Source of the DNA: JAGLOK01 sp963675575
GTDB taxonomy: Bacteria > Bacillota > Clostridia > Christensenellales > UMGS416
Length of the DNA stretch: 64,000 nt
Direction: 5' to 3'
Assembly: GCA_963675575.1 (NCBI GenBank)
Contig: OY776378.1
Coordinates: 2,666,001 to 2,730,000 of the forward strand
Position numbers and translations under genes: made by a program. Below, piece after piece: positions 52,220 through 61,270 of the stretch; the stretch's first letter is position 1; each line of letters starts with the position of its first letter. Below the pieces are notes generated by a model, which saw nothing but the letters and a program-made list of their open reading frames with translations, had not been told where the DNA came from and ran no database searches.

Positions 52220-53410
52220 GTGGATGATTTAATAATATTTAATAATAAATTTTACCCCGCTTTTGGAGGAATGGAAAGCCATTTTTATAATGCTTTAAAA
52301 TATTTTATTAAGGATAGTGAATGGAATTGTAAATATATTATTTCAAAAGAAAAGAGCAAACATATAATATTAAATAATAAATTAGAGAAATTGTATTACT
52401 TTGATGATATATATACTTTATCCAAAGTACTATATAATAAAATAGAAAAAAGCAATTCAGTTTTCATGTTCAATAATGGAATGTGGATAGAGGATCTAAA
52501 AGTACTTAGAGAAAATTTCAAGAATGTACTCTTCACTCAAAGGACAGGTGGAAACGAATTCGTAAAGGCACCACTAAGCACTGAGTTGCCTTTAAGTGAG
52601 TCTCAAATGATATGGGCTAATAATATAAATCAGTATTTAGACATAATGATATCAAATAGTGAATTCACAAATGAAAGATTACGTAATATTGGTGTATTGG
52701 AAAAAAAGATAATAAAAATAAGAGGGGGAATTAGTGAGGAACAATGCAAAAAAAACCTTTTAAATAAAAAATCAAATAGAGAAAAATTTGATTTAAGACA
52801 CTACACAAGCAATAAAATAATAATAACTACTGCTTCTAGGTTAATACCATTCAAAAACATTGAATTACTAATTGAATCTATTGGAAAAAGTAAGTATAAA
52901 AATAAAATATTTTTCTTATGTATAGGAGATGGCTCGGAAAAAAACAAATTATATAATTTAAGCAAAAAAATACTTAAAAATAATTTTTGTTTTTTTGGTT
53001 CAACCGACTATACTACTACATTAAAACTCATTTCTATAAGTGATATTTATTGCAGTTCTAGCAAAAATTTCTACAAAAAAAGAGAAAATGAAACATATTT
53101 ACATACAGAAACAATGGGGCGAAGTATTTTAGAAGCAAAATGCCAAAATGTTTATTTGATCGCTACAAATGTTGGTGGTGTTAGCGAATGGTTCTTCGAG
53201 AATCAAGAAATAGGTAGCTTAATTGAATCAGAAAATTTAAGTGAACTAGTCAATACTATAGATACTGTTATTGATAATTCACACTATTTAAAAATAAATA
53301 ATTGTTTTTGTTATTCTTATGATTGGAATAATTTGTTTGCTGAATACAAAAGAATATGGAGAAAATCAATAGATGAAAGAGATATTGCTAATAACATCAA
53401 AAAAAAATAA
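52220..53410 (+). CDS. Glycosyltransferase, GT4-like
   Basis: The 396-residue protein has a GT-B fold. The N-terminal FYPAFGGMESHFYNALKYF corresponds to the acceptor-side loop, and the C-terminal half has ITTASRLIPFKNIELLIES, FLCIGDGSEK and the ExxxxxxxE element in HTETMGRSILEAK. The start is GTG supported by AAAAGGA. The product is cytoplasmic or peripheral and transfers an activated sugar to a glycan or lipid carrier; donor unknown. It overlaps the next glycosyltransferase gene by 38 bases. Very A/T-rich codon use. Confidence 0.87.
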   Translation: MDDLIIFNNKFYPAFGGMESHFYNALKYFIKDSEWNCKYIISKEKSKHIILNNKLEKLYYFDDIYTLSKVLYNKIEKSNSVFMFNNGMWIEDLKVLRENFKNVLFTQRTGGNEFVKAPLSTELPLSESQMIWANNINQYLDIMISNSEFTNERLRNIGVLEKKIIKIRGGISEEQCKKNLLNKKSNREKFDLRHYTSNKIIITTASRLIPFKNIELLIESIGKSKYKNKIFFLCIGDGSEKNKLYNLSKKILKNNFCFFGSTDYTTTLKLISISDIYCSSSKNFYKKRENETYLHTETMGRSILEAKCQNVYLIATNVGGVSEWFFENQEIGSLIESENLSELVNTIDTVIDNSHYLKINNCFCYSYDWNNLFAEYKRIWRKSIDERDIANNIKKK

Positions 53411-54512
53411 AACCGGTTTAGATTTTGACGGAGGAAGTATATTAGTAAAGCAACTGACGGAACATTTACCAAATATATGCTCCGCACTTGATGTTGTTTA
53501 TTTAAGAGATGATAATGATAATTGTGAAATAGTTCCTGGAATCCGCAAAACAGAGATATTCAAGCCTCCTTATAAGAGTAATAATAAGTTTAATGATAGA
53601 GTAAATAATTCTGAGTCAACAGTTAGAATAATCAGAGAAAAACAAAATAAATATGATTTAATTATAATTACTCATATTTCTAATTGTTTTGGTATCGAAA
53701 AACTTAGTGATAATATAAAGAAGAAAATATTACTATTTCCCATGTTCACAAGTGAATCATATAAAAAATGCGGCGAACATGTTTCTTCCAAGTATGTTTT
53801 TATGGAAAAATTAGCATTGGATGCTTGCCAATATATAATAACTCCAAGCATTACTGAACAAAAACAACTTGTTGAGAAGTTCGGAGTTGAAGAGAAGAAA
53901 GTTGAAATAATACCACGAGGAATAGACACCCAAATATTTGACAGAATATCCAAAACAAAAAGCTATAAAACACTAGAGTTGTTGTATATAGCAGCAATAA
54001 GACCACAAAAAGCACACTATGAGTTAATTGATTTATGCAAATTTTTATTAGAAAAAAGAATACCAATACATTTTAACTTGGTTGGTGGTGGAGAAAGTAA
54101 AGTTATTTCTGAATTTAAAACAAATATTAAAAAAAATAATTTGGAAAAATACTTTCTTTTTCAAGGCACATTATCACCTTCTGAATTATCTTCTTTAATG
54201 AATGTCTGCCACATTAATATTTCAGTCTCTTTGTTTGAAACTTTTAGCAGAAATATATATGAAGGATTAGCTAAAGGTTTGCCTACAATTGTGTATGAAA
54301 GAATATCATGCTTATGGGGGAACTTAGAAAAAGGTAAAGGGATTATATCTGTTGATAATTCGCCAAAAGAGATGTCAGAAGTAATAAGCAGATTATATAA
54401 GGATGAATCGTATTATAATAAATTAAGTAACGATACTATATCTTATAAAGAAAAATTTAGTGAAAAAATCATGGTTCAGAAATTAATGGAAAGTATAAAA
54501 AGTAAATTTTAA
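53373..54512 (+). CDS. Glycosyltransferase, GT4-like
   Basis: The 379-residue GT-B protein shows IIPRGIDTQIF at the domain junction, LYIAAIRPQKAHYELIDLC, FNLVGGGES and FLFQGTLSPSELSSLMN, with the ExxxxxxxE element in SLFETFSRNIYEGLAKG. These place it in the GT4 family; donor and acceptor are unknown. The ATG lies inside the end of the previous gene. It is part of the glycan cluster and as A/T-rich as its neighbours. Confidence 0.88.
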   Translation: MKEILLITSKKNKTGLDFDGGSILVKQLTEHLPNICSALDVVYLRDDNDNCEIVPGIRKTEIFKPPYKSNNKFNDRVNNSESTVRIIREKQNKYDLIIITHISNCFGIEKLSDNIKKKILLFPMFTSESYKKCGEHVSSKYVFMEKLALDACQYIITPSITEQKQLVEKFGVEEKKVEIIPRGIDTQIFDRISKTKSYKTLELLYIAAIRPQKAHYELIDLCKFLLEKRIPIHFNLVGGGESKVISEFKTNIKKNNLEKYFLFQGTLSPSELSSLMNVCHINISVSLFETFSRNIYEGLAKGLPTIVYERISCLWGNLEKGKGIISVDNSPKEMSEVISRLYKDESYYNKLSNDTISYKEKFSEKIMVQKLMESIKSKF

Positions 54513-54556
54513 AATCTTATGATAATACCTTTTATCAAGAACATTCAGAGGTAATA

Positions 54557-55423
54557 ATGACTGCTTTAATAAATATCCGCGATAAATTTTTGAATTATAT
54601 TAAATTATTCATATATAACATTTCCCCTAGTAAAGGATTACAACAACAAAAAAATGGCTCTAGTAATATTAAGGTTATTGTCTCATTAACAAGCTTCCCT
54701 GATAGAATTGATAAAGTATGGATATGTATAGAAAGCATATTAAGGCAACAAGTGAAACCTGATAGAATAATATTATGGCTTGCAGAATCTGAGTTTAAAG
54801 ATATGAAAATTCCTATATCATTATTGAATCAGACAAAAAAAGGATTGGAAATTAGATATTGTGATAATTTATTGTCATATAAAAAAATATTCTATACATA
54901 TAAGCATCATAGTGACTCTATAATAGTAACTGTTGACGATGACACAATATATCCAAAATATTTCCTTAAAAAATTATTGAAACGCAATGCAAAATATCCA
55001 AAAGAAATATGTTGTTTCCGAGCTCACGAGATGATGTTTGATAGTAATAATAAACTAATGCCATATTTGAAATGGAATAGGCTTTCAACTACTGGCTATC
55101 AGGAGGCATCGTATAAAATCGTCGCAACAGGTGTGGGAGGTATTCTTTACCCTCCACATGTCTTTTCTGAATCACTTTGGAAAAAAGATGTTTTTACTCG
55201 TTACGCTCCATATAGTGATGATTTATGGCTCAAAATAATAAGTATGATATGTAATATAAAAATAATAAGAGCAACAAAACATAGTAAAACTTGGCCACTA
55301 ATAACAGATACACAATCAAATAAATTATGTAAATACAATGTAGCTGACGGAGGAAACGACAAACAGTTTGCTGCATTAATAGACTATTATAATGTAGATG
55401 TATTCGAATTAGCTCATAAATAA
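54557..55423 (+). CDS. Glycosyltransferase with GT-A fold
   Basis: The 288-residue protein begins with VIVSLTSFPDRIDKVWICIES and contains the metal- and nucleotide-binding VTVDDDTIYPKYFL (DxD-type), followed by VGGILYPPHVF and DDLWLKI. This arrangement is typical of a family of capsule/LPS-type GT-A enzymes. The acceptor is unknown. It starts 44 bp after the GT4 gene and is followed 14 bp later by the phosphatase gene. Confidence 0.85.
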   Translation: MTALINIRDKFLNYIKLFIYNISPSKGLQQQKNGSSNIKVIVSLTSFPDRIDKVWICIESILRQQVKPDRIILWLAESEFKDMKIPISLLNQTKKGLEIRYCDNLLSYKKIFYTYKHHSDSIIVTVDDDTIYPKYFLKKLLKRNAKYPKEICCFRAHEMMFDSNNKLMPYLKWNRLSTTGYQEASYKIVATGVGGILYPPHVFSESLWKKDVFTRYAPYSDDLWLKIISMICNIKIIRATKHSKTWPLITDTQSNKLCKYNVADGGNDKQFAALIDYYNVDVFELAHK

Positions 55424-55437
55424 AGGAGGAATTTATA

Positions 55438-55890
55438 TTGATTATAATGCGGCATGGAGAGTGCTACTTAGATTACCCTAACGACCCATCTCTAACTAAA
55501 TATGGAATAAAGGTTGTAAAGAATATAGCAGAACACATAAGTTATAATTACACAATAGATAAAGTGCTTTGTAGTCCTAAAAAGAGGGCTATAGAAACCG
55601 CTAAATTAATACTTGAAACAAATAAAGCTGATTTGCTTATTTGCAAAATATTAAAAGAGGTGAGCAAAGAAATAAGTCTCAGCGAACAAGATAGAATAAT
55701 CAAATCGGCAAACGAATTTATCCTACCAAATATAAACAATAACAGTACAATACTTGTAGGTCATATGAATTTTTTAAACAAATTATTTTCTTTATATTTT
55801 AATACAAAAACGAACTATTTTGAGGATTATAGCAATATTGTTATAGTAACTCATTACAATGAAGAATATCAAATTAAAAAATTATTTTGA
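55438..55890 (+). CDS. Histidine phosphatase-family protein
   Basis: The 150-residue protein carries the phosphoglycerate mutase-like motifs: MRHGEC at the N-terminus (phospho-His), LCSPKKRAIETAK and the second His in LVGHMNFL. Similar small phosphatases occur in sugar-nucleotide clusters and remove phosphate from sugar phosphates; the substrate is not known. The start is TTG, supported by AAAGGAGG 8 nt upstream. The stop overlaps the following kinase-like gene region. Confidence 0.83.
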   Translation: MIIMRHGECYLDYPNDPSLTKYGIKVVKNIAEHISYNYTIDKVLCSPKKRAIETAKLILETNKADLLICKILKEVSKEISLSEQDRIIKSANEFILPNINNNSTILVGHMNFLNKLFSLYFNTKTNYFEDYSNIVIVTHYNEEYQIKKLF

Positions 55891-55901
55891 TACGGAGAAA
55901 T

Positions 55902-56672
55902 ATGATGAACAAAAATATATTATATGATAGCATAAAGTCAATTTGTTATGAAACTATTATAAACGATGAAAAAACATTCATAAAACAATATAAGCATTTA
56001 AATATTGCAAAGATAAACTATGAGTTTACAATATCAAGCCATTTATACAATAACGGGTTTTCATGCCCAAAGCCAAGATGGGTTAATAATGATTGTATAG
56101 CTTTTGATTATATTAATCTGAAAAAATTTGAGTTTGGAGACTTTATTAATTACTCTCCAAAATTTATGAATTTATTAAGTTTTTTCGGTAATATAATTCC
56201 ACCCCAAAACATAAGAAGTTGGGATGATTATATTAAGATGGAATGTATAGATGAAATTGAAGCTTCCATCTTTCATCTAAAAGAAGAAGGTAGTATTGAT
56301 TATCGTTTACTAGAAAACATATATGGAATTTTCAAATTACTTAAAGGAGAAATAATTGTACATAATGATATGGGGCTATATAATATTGGTATAAACATAG
56401 ATAATCAAAGTATTTTATTTTTTGATTTTGAGCACGTTTCTTTGGGGCCAACAAATTGGGATTTAGCATATTTCTTATGTTTGCTTGATTGTAATAAAGT
56501 GCAAAATCTTTTCAAAAATATTGAGTTAAATCAAAAATTGCTTCAAATGATAATTTGTGCTTGCTTAATAAAATTAGGCCGTGCAATAAGAAAAAAAAAT
56601 GATTTATCTACTTTTATTAGACTACTTAAAAACTGGACTAATGAATATAATACTAGGTTAGATTTATGTTAG
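55902..56672 (+). CDS. APH/choline-kinase-like phosphotransferase
   Basis: The 256-residue protein has the kinase-like core of the aminoglycoside/choline phosphotransferase family: VHNDMGLYNIGIN near residue 150 (catalytic Asp and Asn), and ILFFDFEHVSLGPTNWDLAYFL with the DFE metal site. Within a glycan cluster the family commonly phosphorylates a sugar, choline or similar alcohol. The substrate is unknown. ATG codons at 55902 and 55905 both follow CGGAG. It overlaps the next gene by 7 bases. Confidence 0.82.
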   Translation: MMNKNILYDSIKSICYETIINDEKTFIKQYKHLNIAKINYEFTISSHLYNNGFSCPKPRWVNNDCIAFDYINLKKFEFGDFINYSPKFMNLLSFFGNIIPPQNIRSWDDYIKMECIDEIEASIFHLKEEGSIDYRLLENIYGIFKLLKGEIIVHNDMGLYNIGINIDNQSILFFDFEHVSLGPTNWDLAYFLCLLDCNKVQNLFKNIELNQKLLQMIICACLIKLGRAIRKKNDLSTFIRLLKNWTNEYNTRLDLC

Positions 56673-57436
56673 TAATTCAAAGAAGATGTGGTGAACGAAC
56701 CGAAGAAGTTTATTTGAGTTCTTATGGAGACTCCTCCAAAATATTTACAGTTACAGGTACCGATCTTTTTAATGTAATGATTAACGGTCTTCAATTAGCA
56801 AAAGACATAAATAAAGAAGATTGGACTTTATTTGTTGATGCCGATATGCGCCTTTATGATAACGCTTTAATTGAAATTCAGAAAATACTAAATGGATTAA
56901 ATGAAAGGTATTATAACGTAGGATTTGCACTTGATGATAAATTCTTAAAAGCTCCAATATATGGTGTGCATGCCCAAAGTAATTTACACATTGATAAAGC
57001 TTTGAATTGGATTAATCAGTTTGGAAAGAATAGTGTTAAAGCAGAATCAAAAAATATTAAAACTTTTTGTACAGAATCAAACCTATTAACAAAAAAAATT
57101 AACTTAGTGGTAGGAAGTCATGACTTTGGTCAATATTATAAGGACATATATTGGAAATTCTTAATTAGAGGTATTAGAAGAATAGATAAATTATCTCAAA
57201 CAATAAATGAATATAAAAGTAGAAAAATAGATATTGAAGACGAAATAGCATTAGAAGGTCTAAAAAATTCAATAAACTTTCCAAACCAAAATCAATGTAA
57301 AAGAAATTTATGTGACATTGGACCAATTATGGATAAATACCATGTTGAAGAAAAGGATGATATGCATATCTCAAAAGAGCTTGAAGATGATAAAATCATG
57401 AGATATGAAAACGTGTTTGAACTCCATCATAAATAA
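56666..57436 (+). CDS. GT2-like glycosyltransferase (GT-A)
   Basis: The 256-residue protein starts VIQRRCGERTEEVYL and holds WTLFVDADMRLYDNAL, a DxD-type donor-binding motif. It lacks the usual N-terminal VSVIIPTYN of many GT2 proteins and the C-terminal about 80 residues are charged without a known domain. It is the last gene of the cluster before the second IS256 copy; no terminator is seen after it. Confidence 0.7.
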   Translation: MLVIQRRCGERTEEVYLSSYGDSSKIFTVTGTDLFNVMINGLQLAKDINKEDWTLFVDADMRLYDNALIEIQKILNGLNERYYNVGFALDDKFLKAPIYGVHAQSNLHIDKALNWINQFGKNSVKAESKNIKTFCTESNLLTKKINLVVGSHDFGQYYKDIYWKFLIRGIRRIDKLSQTINEYKSRKIDIEDEIALEGLKNSINFPNQNQCKRNLCDIGPIMDKYHVEEKDDMHISKELEDDKIMRYENVFELHHK

Positions 57437-57539
57437 GCTAAATGTCTATAAATAACTTTTCACCCATAATCTTGCTTCTATTAATCTATCTTCAAAATTA
57501 ACAATTATATATTACTAATATCGCAACACCTTGTTCATA

Positions 57540-59062
57540 GAGCCTGTGAAAAATTTTCTGTAAAAGCCAACTGTGATAAAATAAAACACAGGAGGCTTTT
57601 TAATTATGGGAAGACCGAGAAAGAAACTGGTAAGCGAGGGAAAGTCAAACATCATAAAACAACTTTTGCAGGAGTACGATATCGAAACGCCGCAGGATAT
57701 CGAAGCAGCATTGCGGGAGTTACTTGGTGGCACAATTCAAAACATGCTGGAAAGTGAAATAGTAGAGCAGATGGAGCAAGCAGAGCTTGAAGATCCAACA
57801 TATTCTGATTCTAGAAACGGGTACAAACCAAAGACACTTAAAAGCAATTATGGTGAAGTTCCGATACAGGTACCTCAAGATAGAAACAGCGATTTTGAAC
57901 CGAAGGTAGTACCAAAACATCAAAGGGATATTTCGGAAATCGAAGGCAAGATAATCAGCATGTATGCCAAAGGAATGAGCACACGGCAGATATCCGACCA
58001 GATACAGGATATCTATGGGTTTGATGTAAGCGAAAGCCTGGTCACGGGTATCACAAACAAGATAATGCCGGAAATAGAAGCGTGGCAGAAAAGACCGTTG
58101 TCAGCTATATATCCAATAGTATTTATCGATGCGATAGTATTCAATGTGCGTGATAACGGCGTAATCAAAAAGCAGGCGGCATATATAATTCTGGGAGTAA
58201 GCGAAGAAGGTCATAAAGAGGTTCTTACCATCACAATCGGCGAGACAGAAAGCTCGAAGTACTGGTTATCAGTGCTTAACGAGCTTAAAAACCGCGGAGT
58301 GCAAGATATTTTGTTGTTGTGTGCTGATGGCTTGTCTGGGATTAAAGAAGCCATAGAAGCAGCATATCCGCTTACAGAATACCAGCGCTGCATCGTCCAT
58401 GTTGTGAGGAACACGCTTAAATATGTATCACACAAAGACAAGAAAGCTTTTGCTGCTGATTTGAAAACAATCTATCACGCAAGCGACGAACAGTCTGGGC
58501 ACGAACGTATGCTTCACGTTGCAGAAAAATGGGAAAGCAAATATCCAAATTCAATGAAACGCTGGGAAGATAATTGGGATGTCATAAGTCCCATGTTCAA
58601 GTTTTCATCCGAAGTCAGGAAGGTAATTTATACGACCAATGCTATCGAAAGCCTTAATAGTGGATACCGACGCCTGAACCGCCAAAGAAGCGTTTTCCCA
58701 AGCAGTACGGCTTTGCTCAAGGCTCTTTATCTTGCTACTTTTGAGCTGACAAAAAGATGGACCGGGACTTTAAGAAATTGGGGGCCTGTCCACGGTGAAT
58801 TGGCTATCATGTATCCTGATCGGTTAAGCTGAAACGGTTAAATCCTTGACAAACAAAAATGAAAATGCTACTTTTTAAACATCGGTATGGGAAATTGCAG
58901 TCTAATGCTATCAATTTTCAGTACTGATGCACCACTAAAGACTTGCTCTGTTTTCAATTCTGATATTGCTAAATATAAGGCAATAAAAAACTGATTAACG
59001 AGTAAAAACATTATCAAATCAATGTCACAGATAGGCATTTACAGAAAAAAATTCACGCGCCC
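57540..59062 (+). mobile_element. IS256-family insertion sequence, copy 2 (1523 bp)
   Basis: It is the same length and same terminal repeats as copy 1, with its own 8-bp duplication TGTTCATA at 57532-57539 and 59063-59070. The two copies therefore arose by separate insertions, not as one composite transposon. Confidence 0.96.
57606..58832 (+). CDS. IS256-family transposase (copy 2)
   Basis: The 408-residue product is identical to that of copy 1, with the same DDE motifs (FIDAIVFNVRD, CADGLSG, NAIESLN). Complete identity indicates recent transposition within this genome. Confidence 0.96.
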   Translation: MGRPRKKLVSEGKSNIIKQLLQEYDIETPQDIEAALRELLGGTIQNMLESEIVEQMEQAELEDPTYSDSRNGYKPKTLKSNYGEVPIQVPQDRNSDFEPKVVPKHQRDISEIEGKIISMYAKGMSTRQISDQIQDIYGFDVSESLVTGITNKIMPEIEAWQKRPLSAIYPIVFIDAIVFNVRDNGVIKKQAAYIILGVSEEGHKEVLTITIGETESSKYWLSVLNELKNRGVQDILLLCADGLSGIKEAIEAAYPLTEYQRCIVHVVRNTLKYVSHKDKKAFAADLKTIYHASDEQSGHERMLHVAEKWESKYPNSMKRWEDNWDVISPMFKFSSEVRKVIYTTNAIESLNSGYRRLNRQRSVFPSSTALLKALYLATFELTKRWTGTLRNWGPVHGELAIMYPDRLS

Positions 59063-59072
59063 TGTTCATATA

Positions 59073-59127
59073 ATGCAACTACCTTATATAAAACGTGCAA
59101 TTGTATCTACTAGAGAGTCTTTAGACA
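59073..59127 (+). pseudogene. 5' end of a gene cut by IS1182 copy 2
   Basis: An ATG opens a frame for MQLPYIKRAIVSTRESLD, which ends at the IS1182 boundary; reading on gives eight IS-derived codons and a stop. No continuation is found on the other side of the IS. No ribosome site is seen, so it may not be a real gene start. Confidence 0.3.
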
Positions 59128-60974
59128 CACATCGTCTGATAACTCAGACGTAAAATTTAAAAACAGCCTGTTTTCAGACAAACTTTCTGATTGTTGGCTG
59201 TTTTTACTCTATTGCTATATATTTAAAATAAGAATCAAGAGTTTTACTCCCTCATTACCTCTATCAATCTCTTTGTTCCCACCATATTTATCGCTCTTAC
59301 TATATTGTAAGCAAGGAAACTAAACCCAAGCTCAGCAGTTGCTTTTTCTTTACCTTTGCATAGTAGATAATGTGCTCCGTGATGCCACTTAACCGTCCCA
59401 AATGGATGCTCTGACAAACACATTCGCTCTTTTAATTTCTCCTTATCATGCTTTATTGTTAAGACTACCTTCTTATGAATTTCGTCTTTTCGATTGAAAC
59501 TGTTATACGGTGTTCTTTGGATGATATCTTTTGGGATCTTTAGCAGCTTGTGCTTGTAATTACCATACATTTTGACAGGTACATATTTAGTGTCGGGTCC
59601 AAAGCTTACTTCTTTATGGTTTTTACCACTTGTGCATCTGTTTGGGCATTGTCTGCATGCGTCTTTATTGGTATATATATCACCGTGTTTTTTGCTTTTG
59701 GTCTTTTTTAATATGTGTCCCATCGGACATGTTACTGTACCATCTTCATTCCGCATAAAACAGCTTTTTTCGCTTTGCTTTTGTACTTCTATTGAGACCG
59801 CTGTATTTTCAAAGCATTCAGGCAGTATTCCTGCTTTGATACATTTTTCTATGTCCTCGGATTTTGTGGATTTTCTCTCCTCTTCGCTGATTTTAGCTTC
59901 CTCATACTCCAGATTATATATTCTTTCTTTTTTATCGTATTTAAGTGCTACATTTGGAATTGTTCCACTTAATATGCAATTTAAAATATCTTTTCTGCTG
60001 TCATAACCTTTATCCGCTGTTATTTCAATTGAGTCCTTTTCAAGTGTTTCTTTAGTCTCTTTCGACACTTGATTAAGCAAGCCCTGGTCAGTACAAGCGT
60101 TTGTTACTTCATATCCTGCGATAAGATGGCTGCCACCGTCCACTGCGCTCTGCACGTTGAATGCGCATTTATATCCGTCTTTTGAATGCATGACACGTGC
60201 TTCGGGTTCTGTTGTTAATTTCTGTGTTTCTCCCGTTTCATTGAGCTCTTTCAGATAATCCTGATATTTCTCTTTTCTTGTCTTTAGCTCTTCTATGAAG
60301 CCCTTTATTTCCTCCGAAGTGTATTCTTTGTCTTCATTTTTGCGACTATCCTCTTCATCCATTTGACGGAGATACTTTGCAATATTTTCATCTATTCTCG
60401 CTAGTTTTTCGTTCAGTGTTTTCTTGTTATATGCTTTGCTTTTTGAATTTACCGCTCGAATTTTTGTGCCGTCTATTGCCAGTAGTTTGCTTTCGTACAA
60501 TTTAAGTTTCATGCATATCTTTACAAAACTTTTAAATACATTCTTTATTGCTTTTTTATTATCTTTTCTGAAATCTGATATTGTTCTAAAGTCCGGTCTT
60601 AGTTTATTGATAAGATAGAATAACTCTATATTGCGATGGCTTTCTTTCATAAGCTTTCTTGAGCTTCTAATTCCGTTTATATATCCGTATACATAAAGCT
60701 TTAAGAGGTCTCTCGGATCATAGCTTGGATGACCTGTCGCGTTTGGTTTGGCCCTTTTTATCCCTAATTCTTTTAAATTTAAACCATCTGCAAACGCATC
60801 TATCACTCTTACCGGATTATCCTCTTTTATCATATCTTCTATGCAGTCCGGCAGAAAGGTTTTTTGTCCTCTTTTTTTGCCTTTTATGTAATCCATAATA
60901 TAATACCTTTTTTCTTCCTATTATATCATATTTTACTATTTGTTTGGGCTGGTTATCGGTTTTCGGACAGTCTG
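59128..60974 (-). mobile_element. IS1182-family insertion sequence, copy 2 (1847 bp)
   Basis: It has the same length and ends as copy 1. The flanking four bases differ: GACA (59124-59127) on the left and GCCA (60975-60978) on the right. This means either a mutated duplication or recombination between two IS copies that removed the DNA between them. Confidence 0.9.
59244..60896 (-). CDS. IS1182-family transposase (copy 2)
   Basis: The intact 550-residue transposase is nearly identical to copy 1; I see six substitutions (for example AFADGLN versus AFVDGMN near residue 35 and IKHDKEK versus IKNDKEK near 480). All catalytic motifs described for copy 1 are present. Confidence 0.93.
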   Translation of the reverse strand: MDYIKGKKRGQKTFLPDCIEDMIKEDNPVRVIDAFADGLNLKELGIKRAKPNATGHPSYDPRDLLKLYVYGYINGIRSSRKLMKESHRNIELFYLINKLRPDFRTISDFRKDNKKAIKNVFKSFVKICMKLKLYESKLLAIDGTKIRAVNSKSKAYNKKTLNEKLARIDENIAKYLRQMDEEDSRKNEDKEYTSEEIKGFIEELKTRKEKYQDYLKELNETGETQKLTTEPEARVMHSKDGYKCAFNVQSAVDGGSHLIAGYEVTNACTDQGLLNQVSKETKETLEKDSIEITADKGYDSRKDILNCILSGTIPNVALKYDKKERIYNLEYEEAKISEEERKSTKSEDIEKCIKAGILPECFENTAVSIEVQKQSEKSCFMRNEDGTVTCPMGHILKKTKSKKHGDIYTNKDACRQCPNRCTSGKNHKEVSFGPDTKYVPVKMYGNYKHKLLKIPKDIIQRTPYNSFNRKDEIHKKVVLTIKHDKEKLKERMCLSEHPFGTVKWHHGAHYLLCKGKEKATAELGFSFLAYNIVRAINMVGTKRLIEVMRE

Positions 60975-61016
60975 GCCAATAACAAAAATTGGACAAAAAA
61001 TAAACTCCTATTTGAT

Positions 61017-61055
61017 AAATAAATGCACGCTATGTAATATGGCGTGCATTTATTT
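61017..61055. terminator. Strong bidirectional terminator hairpin
   Basis: AAATAAATGCACGC (61017-61030) is exactly complementary to 61042-61055, a 14-bp stem with an 11-base loop and T-rich sequence on both sides. It lies between IS1182 copy 2 and the GH94 gene. The remainder of 60975-61270 holds only a short plus-strand frame (61044-61226) that I cannot support as a gene. Confidence 0.7.
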
Positions 61056-61270
61056 TATTATTTTGTAGTATTAGCCTCAATTTTAAGAAATCTTTTTATT
61101 TCATTACCAAATCCAAAGGAAATCTTGAAAAAAACACATTATCCCCTAAGGCGCAAAATACTTTTCTTTAAAAATCGAATGATACACGAAAACGGATTTT
61201 ATCCAATGAATAAAGCTCGTTGCTAGTTTAATAATCGTTTGTATTGCTTGTCGGATATGGCGGAATATTC

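Noticed and set aside
46682..59062. The two IS256 copies as a composite transposon carrying the glycan genes
   Set aside because: Each copy has its own distinct 8-bp target duplication, which shows separate insertions.
43601..60974. The two IS1182 copies as ends of one composite transposon
   Set aside because: Copy 1 has its own ACCA duplication on both sides, so it inserted alone; outer flanks ACCA and GCCA do not match as a composite duplication.
61044..61226. Short plus-strand frame of 60 codons before the GH94 gene
   Set aside because: No ribosome site, starts inside a terminator hairpin and has no recognisable protein features.
43241..61270. Integrase-type genomic island at the ssrA 3' end
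   Set aside because: No integrase gene and no second copy of the ssrA 3' end were found; the IS insertion explains the boundary.
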